A DNA stretch of 20,612 nt from Chitinophagaceae bacterium (GTDB lineage Bacteria; Bacteroidota; Bacteroidia; Chitinophagales; Chitinophagaceae). Shown one piece after another: positions 6,911-15,123 of this stretch; position 1 is the stretch's first letter, and every line of letters starts with the position of its first letter. The notes under the pieces were generated by a model. That model worked only from the letters and a program-made list of their open reading frames with translations. It was not told where the DNA came from and made no database searches. The stretch lies in the NCBI GenBank assembly GCA_016786525.1, contig JAEUVW010000207.1:1-20612 (forward strand), written 5' to 3'. The translations under genes and the position numbers were made by a program.

Positions 6911-7573
6911 ATGCTGCAACAATCCACGCTCGATTTTTTAGCCCAACTGGATCAGAACAACCATAAGGCATGGTTTGACGAACACCGCAAACAGTATGAA
7001 GCAGCCAAGGCAGATTTTGAACAATTCGTCGGCGCTATCCTGCAGGCCAATACACCGCTGATCCCCGAACTGGAAGGGCGCAAAGCAAAAGACTGTATCT
7101 TCAGGATCTATAAGGATGTTCGGTTTTCGAAAGACAAAACACCCTATAAAAACAATTTCGGCGCCGGCTTTGGCAAAGGAGACAAAAAGGTAAGCATAGC
7201 GGGCTACTATGTACACCTGCAGCCCGGCAACCATAGTTTTATCGGCGGGGGCCTGTGGATGCCCGAAGCCCCCCTGCTCAAAGCCGTACGCCAGGAGATC
7301 GATTATGATCTCGACGGCTTTACTGCAATCGTCAAAAAACCTGCTTTCAAAAAAATGTTCGGGGAGCCGGACCAGTCGGAAAAACTGAAACGGGCGCCGA
7401 AAGATTATGAAGAAGACAACCCTGCCCTGGAGTACCTGAAGCTGAAAAGCTTTACCGTGGGTACACCTTTTGCCGATAAAGACTTTACATCAAAAAATGC
7501 GGTAAAACAGATCGCCGCCATCGTAAAGGAAATGAAGCCTTTTATCGATTTCCTCAACAAAGCTATCTCCTAA
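6911..7573 (+). CDS. DUF2461 domain-containing protein
   Basis: This 220-residue protein fills the whole length of the DUF2461 (TIGR02453) family, widespread in bacteria and without an established function. The family signature is clear: FRIYKDVRFSKDKTPYKNNF at about 64-83, the YYVHLQPGNHSFIGGGLW block near 99-116, and an N-terminal FLAQLDQNNHKAWFDEHR segment. No signal peptide or membrane helix is visible, so it is probably cytoplasmic. It stands alone on the plus strand between priA and the PorP/SprF gene, which are both on the minus strand, with its own strong promoter. The 14-bp hairpin at 7578-7610 directly follows its stop and may also terminate this transcript, although no T-run follows on this strand. 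Confidence 0.93.
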   Translation: MLQQSTLDFLAQLDQNNHKAWFDEHRKQYEAAKADFEQFVGAILQANTPLIPELEGRKAKDCIFRIYKDVRFSKDKTPYKNNFGAGFGKGDKKVSIAGYYVHLQPGNHSFIGGGLWMPEAPLLKAVRQEIDYDLDGFTAIVKKPAFKKMFGEPDQSEKLKRAPKDYEEDNPALEYLKLKSFTVGTPFADKDFTSKNAVKQIAAIVKEMKPFIDFLNKAIS

Positions 7574-7610
7574 AAAACAATGGTCAGCACTCCTTCAGTG
7601 CTGACCATTG
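7572..7610 (-). terminator. Terminator hairpin between convergent DUF2461 and PorP/SprF genes
   Basis: A perfect 14-bp stem (7578-7591 with 7597-7610) encloses the 5-base loop CCTTC. On the minus strand it is followed by six T residues (complement of 7577-7572), the form of a strong Rho-independent terminator for the PKD protein-PorP/SprF transcript. On the plus strand the stem lacks a T-run, so termination of the DUF2461 transcript there would be weaker. Confidence 0.88.
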
Positions 7611-7631
7611 TGCTGATGCCATAAAGCGTAC

Positions 7632-8678
7632 TTACCGTTTCGGGCAAACCGTGCTGCTGAAGCTGCGGTTCGGATCGGAGAACATACCCGTTTTTACAAT
7701 AGACAATTCGAATCCGCCGCGGAGGCTGGAGGCCGCCCGTAGTTTCGAAACATTCATATCGTAACTGGCGCCGAAGGTGAGGTCGTTGAAGTCTATTTTC
7801 AATACCGGGATCAGGGCATCGTTCAGGCGGTACATCAGGCCGCCATAGATGACCAGTACATCGGCTGAAGATGATTCTGCATTTTTGCGGCCTGCCATTG
7901 CCCCTACGATCACTTCGTTATATTTCCCCTGCATCATAAAGTTGCCCAGGGCCTGTGCACTCCACGTTTCTGTAATAAGCCAGTTGCTGCTGGCATTTAC
8001 ATTGAAACGCATATCCTGCCTTACCCCTGCGATATCGCCGTAAAAATTATTCTCCGGGCGGGTAAGGTGATAGGCGGACACACCAACAGAATAGTTTGTT
8101 TTATTGTCTGCCCCTGTGTTGGAAGTGTAGTTGACACCCAGACCGATATCCATCTGCGACATCTTGGGATTCGGAAGCCGCTCCCCGGTGGGTGCCGAAG
8201 GGTCATACCCTACCCCGGGAATATACTGGTTGCCCAGGGTCATTTTGCTGGGGTCGTAGTTGCGCTGCAGGTATCCGCCCATCAGGCCTACAGACAGGAA
8301 TGTACTGTGCTGGTTGTCCAGGTTCTTGTTGTAGGAAACGGCGAAGTTGCCGGACAAGGTCGTCAGGTTGATGCTGCCGGTACGGTCGAAAAACCCGAGC
8401 AGGCCAAAGCCGATAAAGTCTTCCGAATTACCAATCTGCTTTTTCACTTCGCCTGAGGCTGTGGCAGTCTGGAAGGGGGCGCTGATGCTGTTCCACTGGT
8501 TGCGGTACATAACACTCATGCGGTACTCCCCGTTGTAGATGCCGGTCAGTGCAGGGTTGCGGAGGATACTCGTCTCGTAAAACTGTGAGAAGTGAATATC
8601 CTGTGCTTTACTTTCCGGGCTTAGCACAGCGGACAACAGCAACCCTAAAACTGCGCTTTTTTTCAATAGTCTTTTCAT
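7632..8678 (-). CDS. PorP/SprF family type IX secretion system outer-membrane protein
   Basis: This 348-residue protein has a signal peptide at about 1-25 (cleavage near SKA-Q), then the family opening DIHFSQFYETSILRNPALTG and YRMSVMYRNQWNSI, and alternating beta-strand segments typical of an outer-membrane barrel. PorP/SprF proteins help T9SS export and anchor particular cargo; SprF in Flavobacterium johnsoniae is needed for SprB, and type B sorting-domain cargo is often encoded next to a PorP/SprF gene. That is the layout here: the 1606-residue PKD protein with a type B domain ends 26 bases upstream of this ATG on the same strand, so the two are probably one operon. A terminator follows at 7572-7610. 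The family is sure; the specific cargo pairing is inferred from position. Confidence 0.93.
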   Translation of the reverse strand: MKRLLKKSAVLGLLLSAVLSPESKAQDIHFSQFYETSILRNPALTGIYNGEYRMSVMYRNQWNSISAPFQTATASGEVKKQIGNSEDFIGFGLLGFFDRTGSINLTTLSGNFAVSYNKNLDNQHSTFLSVGLMGGYLQRNYDPSKMTLGNQYIPGVGYDPSAPTGERLPNPKMSQMDIGLGVNYTSNTGADNKTNYSVGVSAYHLTRPENNFYGDIAGVRQDMRFNVNASSNWLITETWSAQALGNFMMQGKYNEVIVGAMAGRKNAESSSADVLVIYGGLMYRLNDALIPVLKIDFNDLTFGASYDMNVSKLRAASSLRGGFELSIVKTGMFSDPNRSFSSTVCPKR

Positions 8679-8704
8679 CTCAATTGCTTTTATGGTTACC
8701 AGGG

Positions 8705-11700
8705 TTATTTAATCAGGGTTACGTCGCCTTTCCAGAATACGGTTTCGCCATTATCGCAGGTGGCCTCAAGGGTATACACGAAGGTATCCGGCGTGAGCAT
8801 ATCTCCGTTGAAAGATCCGTCCCATCCCTGTTCGCGCACGTTTGCACTGGTCCCTTTACGCTCGTAGACCTTCTGGCCCCAGCGGTTGTAGATGATGAAG
8901 GAAGTGATCTTGCTGATACCCTGACCCTGCGGGTAGAAGTAATCGTTCTGCCCGTCTCCGTTGGGTGTAAAGGTATTCGGGATGAATAGCTGGCTGTTGT
9001 CGCAGAAGATCGTAATGATAACATCGTCGGTAGCAGAGCAACCGAATTCACTGGTGCCCTTCAGGGTAAACGTCGTCGTCACCATAGGCCGGGCTATCGC
9101 ATTCTGGCAATTGCCGCAGGTCACCAGAGAATCAGGCGTCCACAGGTAATCCTTGATGTACTTACCCGATCCCTTGAGCTGAACTTCGGTACCGGCCAGC
9201 ACTTTCTGGTCGGCGCCTGCGTCTACTTCCGGTGTCGGGTGCACCGTCACTTCTACGTAGCCGGTGTCCGGGATACAGGAACCCTCTACACCAATGACAC
9301 GGTAGATGATCGAATGCTTCATCGTAGCAATCGGGTTTGCTATAGTGGCATTGCTCAGGAAAGAGTCCGGGGTCCAGGTATATTGCTGAGCACCGGAAAC
9401 AGTGATCTGGATCGGGGTATCCTGGCACACTTCCACTTTGGGCGGACTAATCAGTGTCGTTTTGGTTTTAATCCCTACAGTAAGTGTATCGCGGTTCTTA
9501 CAACCATTGGCATCCGTACCGGTGACATAGTATACAGCCGGCACGGTTGTCTTCGTGGTCGGGTTGTTGCAATCGGTACAGCTCAGGCTTGAAGAAGCAT
9601 CCCATTTGTAGGACACTCCTCCTTCCGCGGAAAGCGGGGCCGGGTCGCCCAGGCAGATAATGGTATCTTTTGCCTTGATGATGGGCAGCGGGTTGACCGT
9701 GATGGTGGTATTGATCGTATCCTTACAGCCATTGGTATTGGTAGTGATCAGCTGTACGGAGTAGGTCCCGGTTTTGGTATAGGTTCGTTTCGGATTTTTA
9801 TCTGTCGACGTTGTGCCGTCGTCAAAAGTCCATTCGGAAGAACCGTGGGTAGAGAAGTAACTCTTCGATGCATCGTCGAAGGTGATCGGTACGCCGATAC
9901 ACCTTGGTGTGCTGTTGATCGCTGCCTCTACGGCATCCACTTTGATCGTATCCAGGCCCATGCTGGAAGCATTACAGCCCTTGCCGTCTCCGAGGATCAG
10001 GCGCGGCACATAGGCTCCCGGTTTTGTATAGGTATGGGTAGTGGTAAACTTACCTTCAGCATCTGCTGTAATACCATCTGAAAAATCCCAGACCATCACA
10101 TCCGCTTTGATCGGGTCGGCCGTAAACTCTACGGTATGCGGAGCACAACCAGACAGCGGTGTATATTTCAGCGCCCCGTCATAACCGGCTACCCTGGCCC
10201 TGCCATAAGCCGTGTCTGTACAGCCAAACTTATCGAAAGCGATCAGCTTCACCACATACAGGCGCATATCCAGGAAGGGGGCAACAGGGTTGCGTACACC
10301 GGAGGTGCTGCCATTGTCAAAGTCCCACAGGAAGCGGACAGCATTCGCTGAAGAAGCGTTGGTAAAGTTGACGAAAAGTGGCGGGCACAGCGCGATAGAA
10401 TCGCTCATTGTAAAGGCGGCCTTAGGCTTTACCGTCGTAATGAAGGCCGGTTTGAGCATGGTGTCTTTGCACCCATTGGCATCCGTAACGATCAGGCGCA
10501 CATCGAAAGTCCCGATCGATTTATAAACATAGACCGGATCCGGCCCGGTGCCGGTGCCCCCGTCGCCAAAGCTCCAGCTGTAGGTGAGACTGACCCCGCT
10601 GGATGTACTATGGAACTTTATGTTCCGGTCCATACAGGTGGTATCGTTGGCCTCTGCGACGAAATTTGCTTTCGGTTTGCGTACCGATACATCTACCTCG
10701 GTAGAGTCCTTGCAGCCGATATCGTCCGAGACGATCAGTTTGACCTTATAGCCTCCGGTAACAGGGTAATAATGGCTGGCCGTAATGCTGGTCCCTGTAG
10801 TAGAGGTGGCATCACCCCAGCGCCAGGTACGGCTGATATTGTTGGCACCGCTGACATTGGTGCTCATATCTGTAAAGTTGATGGTAGCAGGTGTACACCC
10901 GACCAGGGGGCTGGCGACCATCTTCATCTGCGGTTTGGCCACCAGCACATATTTCAGGCGGGAGAAGGTATCGAAGCAGCCGTGGATATCGCGTGCCACA
11001 TACATCACATCGTATCGTCCCGTATCCGGGTATCCGCCATTGAGGTGGAAACGGCGCCCTTTGTCCTCCTGGCTCATCGTACTGGTATACCAGGACCAGC
11101 TTACAAAATAATCGCGGTAAGCATCAACATACGTCAGCGTATCTCCTACACAGACCGTGGTGTCCGGGGTAGAGAAGAAAGGCTTGGGATCGAAAATATA
11201 AATCTCGTGTGCAACAGAATCGGCACAATTGTAGACATTGTTGTACACAATGTGCCAGGCCGTATACTTGCCGGGGGCTGCATAGGTATGCGTCACCGTA
11301 GGAGCCGAAGAAGTGAAGCCGTCTCCAAAGCGCCACAATACAGAGGTCGCCCCTTTGGATTTATCGGCAAAAAACACCTTCATCCTGTCGTTGCCGGTAC
11401 AGTTATATCCTATGGAGTCAAACACCTGAGGGGGTCTTACGATCACGGAGAGCTGCATGGTATCCTTACAGCCATTCCTGGTAGCCGATAGCAATACTTT
11501 AAAGGTATCGGAGTGATCGTAGCGCTTCCGGTGCACGGCCAGTGAATCATTGGTCGTAAAGAAGGTGCCGTCTTTAAAATCGAAAATAAAACTCCGGCCC
11601 AGTTTGGATTTGTTGGTGATCGTCACACTATCATGAATACACAGGTCCTGCGGGGCGATGGTAAAATCGGCAGTCGGGTGATTCCCCGCCGTTACATACA

Positions 11701-13525
11701 GGGAGTCGGTATGCGTACAGCCGTTTGCGGTCTGCACGGTTACTTTTACCATCCACTGACCTTCGGTATAATACGTATGGGTAGGGCTGTCTACCGTGGA
11801 ATAGGTACCGTCGCCAAAGTCCCAGTAGTAGCTGACAATGGGGTAAGGATGCGGGTCTTCACCGCAGGCTGTTTTGCTGGCAACGATATACGGATCGGCA
11901 ACGTCATCCGGGTACTTATCTGTGGGATGGTAGGGGTACGCACACTTCCAGTAAGGCGGGGAAGGAAAGCCTAAGGGCACTTTAGGGAAGGGGCACACCA
12001 GCTTCGACGTATCTGCCGGCATCTTGCTTGCACCACACATCAGGGCCACCGGCTTCAGGACAAAAGGAAGGCATCCCCCTGTAGAGTCTGCATAAATGTT
12101 TACTTCACCTTTGTGGATGCGGATAATCACAGGGCTGTTGGTGCTGTCATAAAACCGCTTTTTGACATCGCTGGCTGTAGGGTCGGGATACCCGGCAGGG
12201 AAATCCTTCGTCGTATCGCGTACCCTGAAGGTATCCAGGCAGCCGTGTACTGTTTTCCCGATCAGGAATACGGTGTAGATACTATCTCTCAGGTAAGTAT
12301 GGGAAGGGCTGCTGGCGCGTGAGATACCGCCGTCGCCGAAAATCCAGTAAAAGCTGTCTGTTGCATAGCTCAGGTTGGTAAAAGAGATCGTGGCGGGCGC
12401 CGGACAAGGATAGGTCGGGCTGTAGGTAAAGATGGGGTGCGGCTTGGGATAGACGGTATAGGTCTTGATGGCCGTGTCTTTACAGCCCGGCCCAAAGGAG
12501 TCGATCATCGTTACGGTGTAGGTATTGCCTTTCCAGAAATGCCGCTCCGCAACAAGACCTGTTGCGGTTACCCCGTCGCTGAAACTCCATTTTACGGTAA
12601 GGGGCAAAGGTGTTGTTGTGCTTTCAAATGCTTTCAGGTTAAAACCCGGGCATTCGCTGGTGGGCAGCTTGAAATCGGAATTCATAGCCTGCGATACAAT
12701 ATACTTGATACGCTCTGAAGTGTCTTTACAGCCGTTGGCGTCTGTCACAACCAGCCTTACGGTAAACGAACCCCATGTCCTGTAGGCATAGGTAGGGTTT
12801 GCGGCAGTAGAAGTACCGGTGCCGTCGCCAAAATCCCAGGCATAGGTATAAGGAGGCTTGCCTTTGGTTACGTAACTGGTAAAATCCGTAGTATCCGGCA
12901 CCTTGCACAGGTTTACTTTCGAGGCAATGAACGTAACATCCGGGGCTTCGTTGACCTTGATCTTCGCTTTTTCCAGCTTGGTACCCACACATCCGGCACC
13001 ATTCGTGACTTTCAGGGCCACATCGTAGGAGCCCGGGGTGCAGTAACGGTAAGCGGTATTGTCTGTGGTTGCCGTATTGCCATCCCCGAACGACCACATA
13101 GAACTCATAGGCCCGGGGGCATTGGGAACAGAGGTATTGGTAAAGGAGACTTCCTCGCAGGGACAGATACTCAAGGGTGAGGCCGTAAAGTTTACGGTTG
13201 GGCTCGGGTACACGGTCAAGGTCATCGTTTTGGTGCTTTTGGAACCGGATGAGCCTGTCACTGTCAGTGTAATCGTATAAGTGCCGGGTGTGGTGAAGGT
13301 AAACGACGCATCCGACTTACCGGGGTCTGTCGCAGTTCTTCCATCACCCATATCCCAAAAGGAACTGGCGATCGTACCGGTACTGGTATTTTTGAAATCT
13401 ACATTAAAGGAGGAACACCCCGAGGTTTTTGAAGCCGTGAAGTCGGCTACTTGCGTAAAGCCCCTTAAGGCTAACAAAAGGAATAAAAGGAGTAGGGAAG
13501 CCCCTTTAGTAGTAAAAATTTTCAT
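8705..13525 (-). CDS. PKD-repeat surface protein with T9SS type B sorting domain (SprB-like cargo)
   Basis: This 1606-residue secreted protein starts MKIFTTKGASLLLLFLL, with a signal peptide ending near Q25. About fourteen PKD-type domains follow, each marked by WxFGDG-like motifs (WDMGDG, WSFGDG, WDFGDG, WSFSDG, WIFGDG and others) and NGCKDT-type ends. Three cysteine-containing Ig-like domains lie after them (from about residue 1270), and a type B CTD (TIGR04131/CHU_C) at 1508-1606 has FIPNTFTPNGDGQNDYF, IYNRWGQKVYER, GWDGSFNGD and terminal FWKGDVTLIK. The CTD directs T9SS export and surface attachment. The sixth PKD domain is interrupted between C485 and W568. The start is ATG 13525 (ATG 13531 is also possible); an extension to 13561 would need TTG. 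Ligand unknown; adhesion or gliding is likely by family. Confidence 0.93.
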   Translation of the reverse strand: MKIFTTKGASLLLLFLLLALRGFTQVADFTASKTSGCSSFNVDFKNTSTGTIASSFWDMGDGRTATDPGKSDASFTFTTPGTYTITLTVTGSSGSKSTKTMTLTVYPSPTVNFTASPLSICPCEEVSFTNTSVPNAPGPMSSMWSFGDGNTATTDNTAYRYCTPGSYDVALKVTNGAGCVGTKLEKAKIKVNEAPDVTFIASKVNLCKVPDTTDFTSYVTKGKPPYTYAWDFGDGTGTSTAANPTYAYRTWGSFTVRLVVTDANGCKDTSERIKYIVSQAMNSDFKLPTSECPGFNLKAFESTTTPLPLTVKWSFSDGVTATGLVAERHFWKGNTYTVTMIDSFGPGCKDTAIKTYTVYPKPHPIFTYSPTYPCPAPATISFTNLSYATDSFYWIFGDGGISRASSPSHTYLRDSIYTVFLIGKTVHGCLDTFRVRDTTKDFPAGYPDPTASDVKKRFYDSTNSPVIIRIHKGEVNIYADSTGGCLPFVLKPVALMCGASKMPADTSKLVCPFPKVPLGFPSPPYWKCAYPYHPTDKYPDDVADPYIVASKTACGEDPHPYPIVSYYWDFGDGTYSTVDSPTHTYYTEGQWMVKVTVQTANGCTHTDSLYVTAGNHPTADFTIAPQDLCIHDSVTITNKSKLGRSFIFDFKDGTFFTTNDSLAVHRKRYDHSDTFKVLLSATRNGCKDTMQLSVIVRPPQVFDSIGYNCTGNDRMKVFFADKSKGATSVLWRFGDGFTSSAPTVTHTYAAPGKYTAWHIVYNNVYNCADSVAHEIYIFDPKPFFSTPDTTVCVGDTLTYVDAYRDYFVSWSWYTSTMSQEDKGRRFHLNGGYPDTGRYDVMYVARDIHGCFDTFSRLKYVLVAKPQMKMVASPLVGCTPATINFTDMSTNVSGANNISRTWRWGDATSTTGTSITASHYYPVTGGYKVKLIVSDDIGCKDSTEVDVSVRKPKANFVAEANDTTCMDRNIKFHSTSSGVSLTYSWSFGDGGTGTGPDPVYVYKSIGTFDVRLIVTDANGCKDTMLKPAFITTVKPKAAFTMSDSIALCPPLFVNFTNASSANAVRFLWDFDNGSTSGVRNPVAPFLDMRLYVVKLIAFDKFGCTDTAYGRARVAGYDGALKYTPLSGCAPHTVEFTADPIKADVMVWDFSDGITADAEGKFTTTHTYTKPGAYVPRLILGDGKGCNASSMGLDTIKVDAVEAAINSTPRCIGVPITFDDASKSYFSTHGSSEWTFDDGTTSTDKNPKRTYTKTGTYSVQLITTNTNGCKDTINTTITVNPLPIIKAKDTIICLGDPAPLSAEGGVSYKWDASSSLSCTDCNNPTTKTTVPAVYYVTGTDANGCKNRDTLTVGIKTKTTLISPPKVEVCQDTPIQITVSGAQQYTWTPDSFLSNATIANPIATMKHSIIYRVIGVEGSCIPDTGYVEVTVHPTPEVDAGADQKVLAGTEVQLKGSGKYIKDYLWTPDSLVTCGNCQNAIARPMVTTTFTLKGTSEFGCSATDDVIITIFCDNSQLFIPNTFTPNGDGQNDYFYPQGQGISKITSFIIYNRWGQKVYERKGTSANVREQGWDGSFNGDMLTPDTFVYTLEATCDNGETVFWKGDVTLIK

Positions 13526-13537
13526 AGGCATTATTTT

Positions 13538-13552
13538 GTGAATATTATTCAC
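13538..13552. other. Perfect palindrome just upstream of the PKD protein start
   Basis: GTGAATATTATTCAC is a 7+1+7 perfect palindrome, 12 bases upstream of the ATG at 13525 and 6 bases upstream of the alternative ATG at 13531. At that distance it should lie in the untranslated leader and could form a small hairpin or be a protein-binding site. No function can be assigned. Confidence 0.35.
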
Positions 13553-13619
13553 CGATAACAATAGGATTTGAAAAGCAAGTTAACAAAAAAACAAGGAATA
13601 AACAATCCCTTAACATATA

Positions 13620-13636
13620 GGCAAACTTCATTTGCC
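13620..13636. other. Inverted repeat between divergent PKD protein and kynU genes
   Basis: GGCAAA and TTTGCC are separated by 5 bases in the 229-base AT-rich region between the two divergent genes. A second short symmetry, ATAGCGGCTAT, lies about 20 bases to the right. Either could be a regulator-binding site; no regulator gene is nearby to support that. I see nothing else in this gap apart from the kynU promoter element. Confidence 0.3.
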
Positions 13637-13727
13637 AGCATTTTTCTATCCATAGCGGCTATAATAGCATGATAATCAAAGCAATAAATTCTCTTCATTC
13701 CACAGTAATTTTTATTACTTAGTGCTT

Positions 13728-13735
13728 TACTTTTG
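13728..13735 (+). promoter_or_regulatory. Candidate -7 promoter element of kynU
   Basis: TACTTTTG matches the Bacteroidota -7 consensus TAnnTTTG and ends 19 bases before the ATG at 13755. No TTG stands at the usual -33 position, where the sequence is merely T-rich. The element overlaps the possible upstream GTG start at 13722, which supports the downstream ATG as the true start. Confidence 0.55.
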
Positions 13736-13754
13736 CTGCTCATACTTTAAATAC

Positions 13755-15017
13755 ATGGACCATACTTTCGACACTACATTGGAATACGCCCGTACCCAGG
13801 ATCAGCTGGACATTCTTCATCCGTTCCGGGAACGCTTCCTGTTTCCCCAGCACAATGAAAGGAATACGGTTTATTTCTGTGGTAATTCGCTGGGCCTGCA
13901 ATCGAGTGCTGTTCAGTACCTGATGGACGCAGAGCTTGCCGATTGGGCCAAGTATGGTGTCGAAGGGCATTTTGAAGCACGCAGCCCCTGGTTTTCCTAC
14001 CACCGGCAATTTTCCGGCAATCTGGCACAGATCGTAGGGGCCAGGCAGGAAGAAGTAGTAGCGATGAACACTTTGACGGTAAACCTGCATTTGCTGCTGC
14101 TTTCTTTTTACCGGCCCGGGAACGGCAGGTATAAAATCCTGATGGAGGCCGGCGCCTTCCCCAGCGATCAGTATGCCATCGAATCGCAGGTGCGGATGTA
14201 CGGGTATGATCCGGAAGATGCGATCATAGAAGTGGCACCCAGGCAGGGGGCCCACATTATTGAAGAAGAAGATATCCTGAACGCCATCCGAGAGGCCGGC
14301 GACAGCCTGGCTGTTGTGCTTTTCGGCGGGGTCAATTATTATACCGGCCAGCTGTTTGATATGGCGGCGATAACGAAGGCCGCCCATGCAGCCGGCGCTT
14401 ATTGCGGCTTCGACCTGGCCCATGCGGTGGGCAATATTCCCTTGCAGCTCCACGACTGGCAGGTAGACTTTGCATGCTGGTGCTCCTATAAATACCTCAA
14501 TTCCGGTCCGGGCGGTGTAGGTGGTGCTTTTGTGCACGAGACCCACGGCAATAATCCTGAATTTTTCAGGCTGGCCGGCTGGTGGGGCAATGAAGAACAG
14601 ACACGCTTTAAGATGCAAAAAGGCTTTGCACCGCAAAAGGGGGCGGCCAGCTGGCAGATGAGTAATGCTCCCGTATTCAACATGGTCGCACACCGGGCCT
14701 CCCTCGATTTGTTTCAGAAAGCAACGATGCCTGCCCTTCGGGAAAAAAGCATCCGCATGACTGCGTACCTTGAGTACCTGCTGATGCAGCTCACCCATTT
14801 ATCGTTTACCATTATCACACCCAAAGACCCGCAAAGGCGCGGGGCGCAACTTTCTATGCTGTTTGACGAAAGGGGTAAGGAAGTGTTTAAAGCCTTAACG
14901 GAAAACGGCGTTATTGCCGACTGGAGAGAACCTAACGTGATCCGGATTGCCCCGGTGCCGATGTACAACAATTTTGAAGATTGCCATCGCTTCTACGAAA
15001 TACTGGCTGCGCTGTAA
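13755..15017 (+). CDS. kynU: Kynureninase
   Basis: This 420-residue PLP enzyme cleaves L-kynurenine or 3-hydroxykynurenine to anthranilate or 3-hydroxyanthranilate plus L-alanine, a step of tryptophan breakdown and of NAD synthesis from tryptophan. Visible hallmarks are VYFCGNSLGLQ near residue 39, RSPWFSYH at about 76-83, FDLAHAVGN with the PLP-binding aspartate (about 219-227), and the Schiff-base lysine K246 in CWCSYKYLNSGPGG. The length is typical of the family. The start at ATG 13755 is preferred over GTG 13722 because the latter lies in the putative promoter. It stands alone here: no tryptophan dioxygenase, kynurenine monooxygenase or 3-hydroxyanthranilate dioxygenase gene is in the window. 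A terminator follows at 15068-15098. Confidence 0.96.
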   Translation: MDHTFDTTLEYARTQDQLDILHPFRERFLFPQHNERNTVYFCGNSLGLQSSAVQYLMDAELADWAKYGVEGHFEARSPWFSYHRQFSGNLAQIVGARQEEVVAMNTLTVNLHLLLLSFYRPGNGRYKILMEAGAFPSDQYAIESQVRMYGYDPEDAIIEVAPRQGAHIIEEEDILNAIREAGDSLAVVLFGGVNYYTGQLFDMAAITKAAHAAGAYCGFDLAHAVGNIPLQLHDWQVDFACWCSYKYLNSGPGGVGGAFVHETHGNNPEFFRLAGWWGNEEQTRFKMQKGFAPQKGAASWQMSNAPVFNMVAHRASLDLFQKATMPALREKSIRMTAYLEYLLMQLTHLSFTIITPKDPQRRGAQLSMLFDERGKEVFKALTENGVIADWREPNVIRIAPVPMYNNFEDCHRFYEILAAL

Positions 15018-15067
15018 TATTCCTGCAGGCATGCTGTTTATTACCGTTTAGCTACAGATCACAAAGC

Positions 15068-15098
15068 AAAAAGGATCGCAGTATTGCGATCCTTTTTT
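15068..15098. terminator. Bidirectional Rho-independent terminator
   Basis: A stem of GGATCGCA and TGCGATCC with a GTAT loop is flanked by five A residues on the left and six T residues on the right. It can terminate kynU on the plus strand and the DUF5606 gene on the minus strand, which converge on it from 15017 and 15124. Confidence 0.92.
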
Positions 15099-15123
15099 AT
15101 ACCCCTTATGGAGCGGGAATACT

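Noticed and set aside
10610..11491. Open frame of 293 codons on the plus strand inside the PKD gene
   Set aside because: It mirrors the repetitive PKD coding sequence; the minus-strand frame is continuous and domain-rich.
13526..13561. N-terminal extension of the PKD protein to 13561
   Set aside because: It would start at TTG and place twelve extra residues before a normal signal peptide; the ATG at 13525 or 13531 fits better.
13740..14798. Long open frame of 352 codons on the minus strand opposite kynU
   Set aside because: The plus-strand kynureninase is intact with all catalytic motifs; the antisense frame has no recognisable domain and is a by-product of codon bias.
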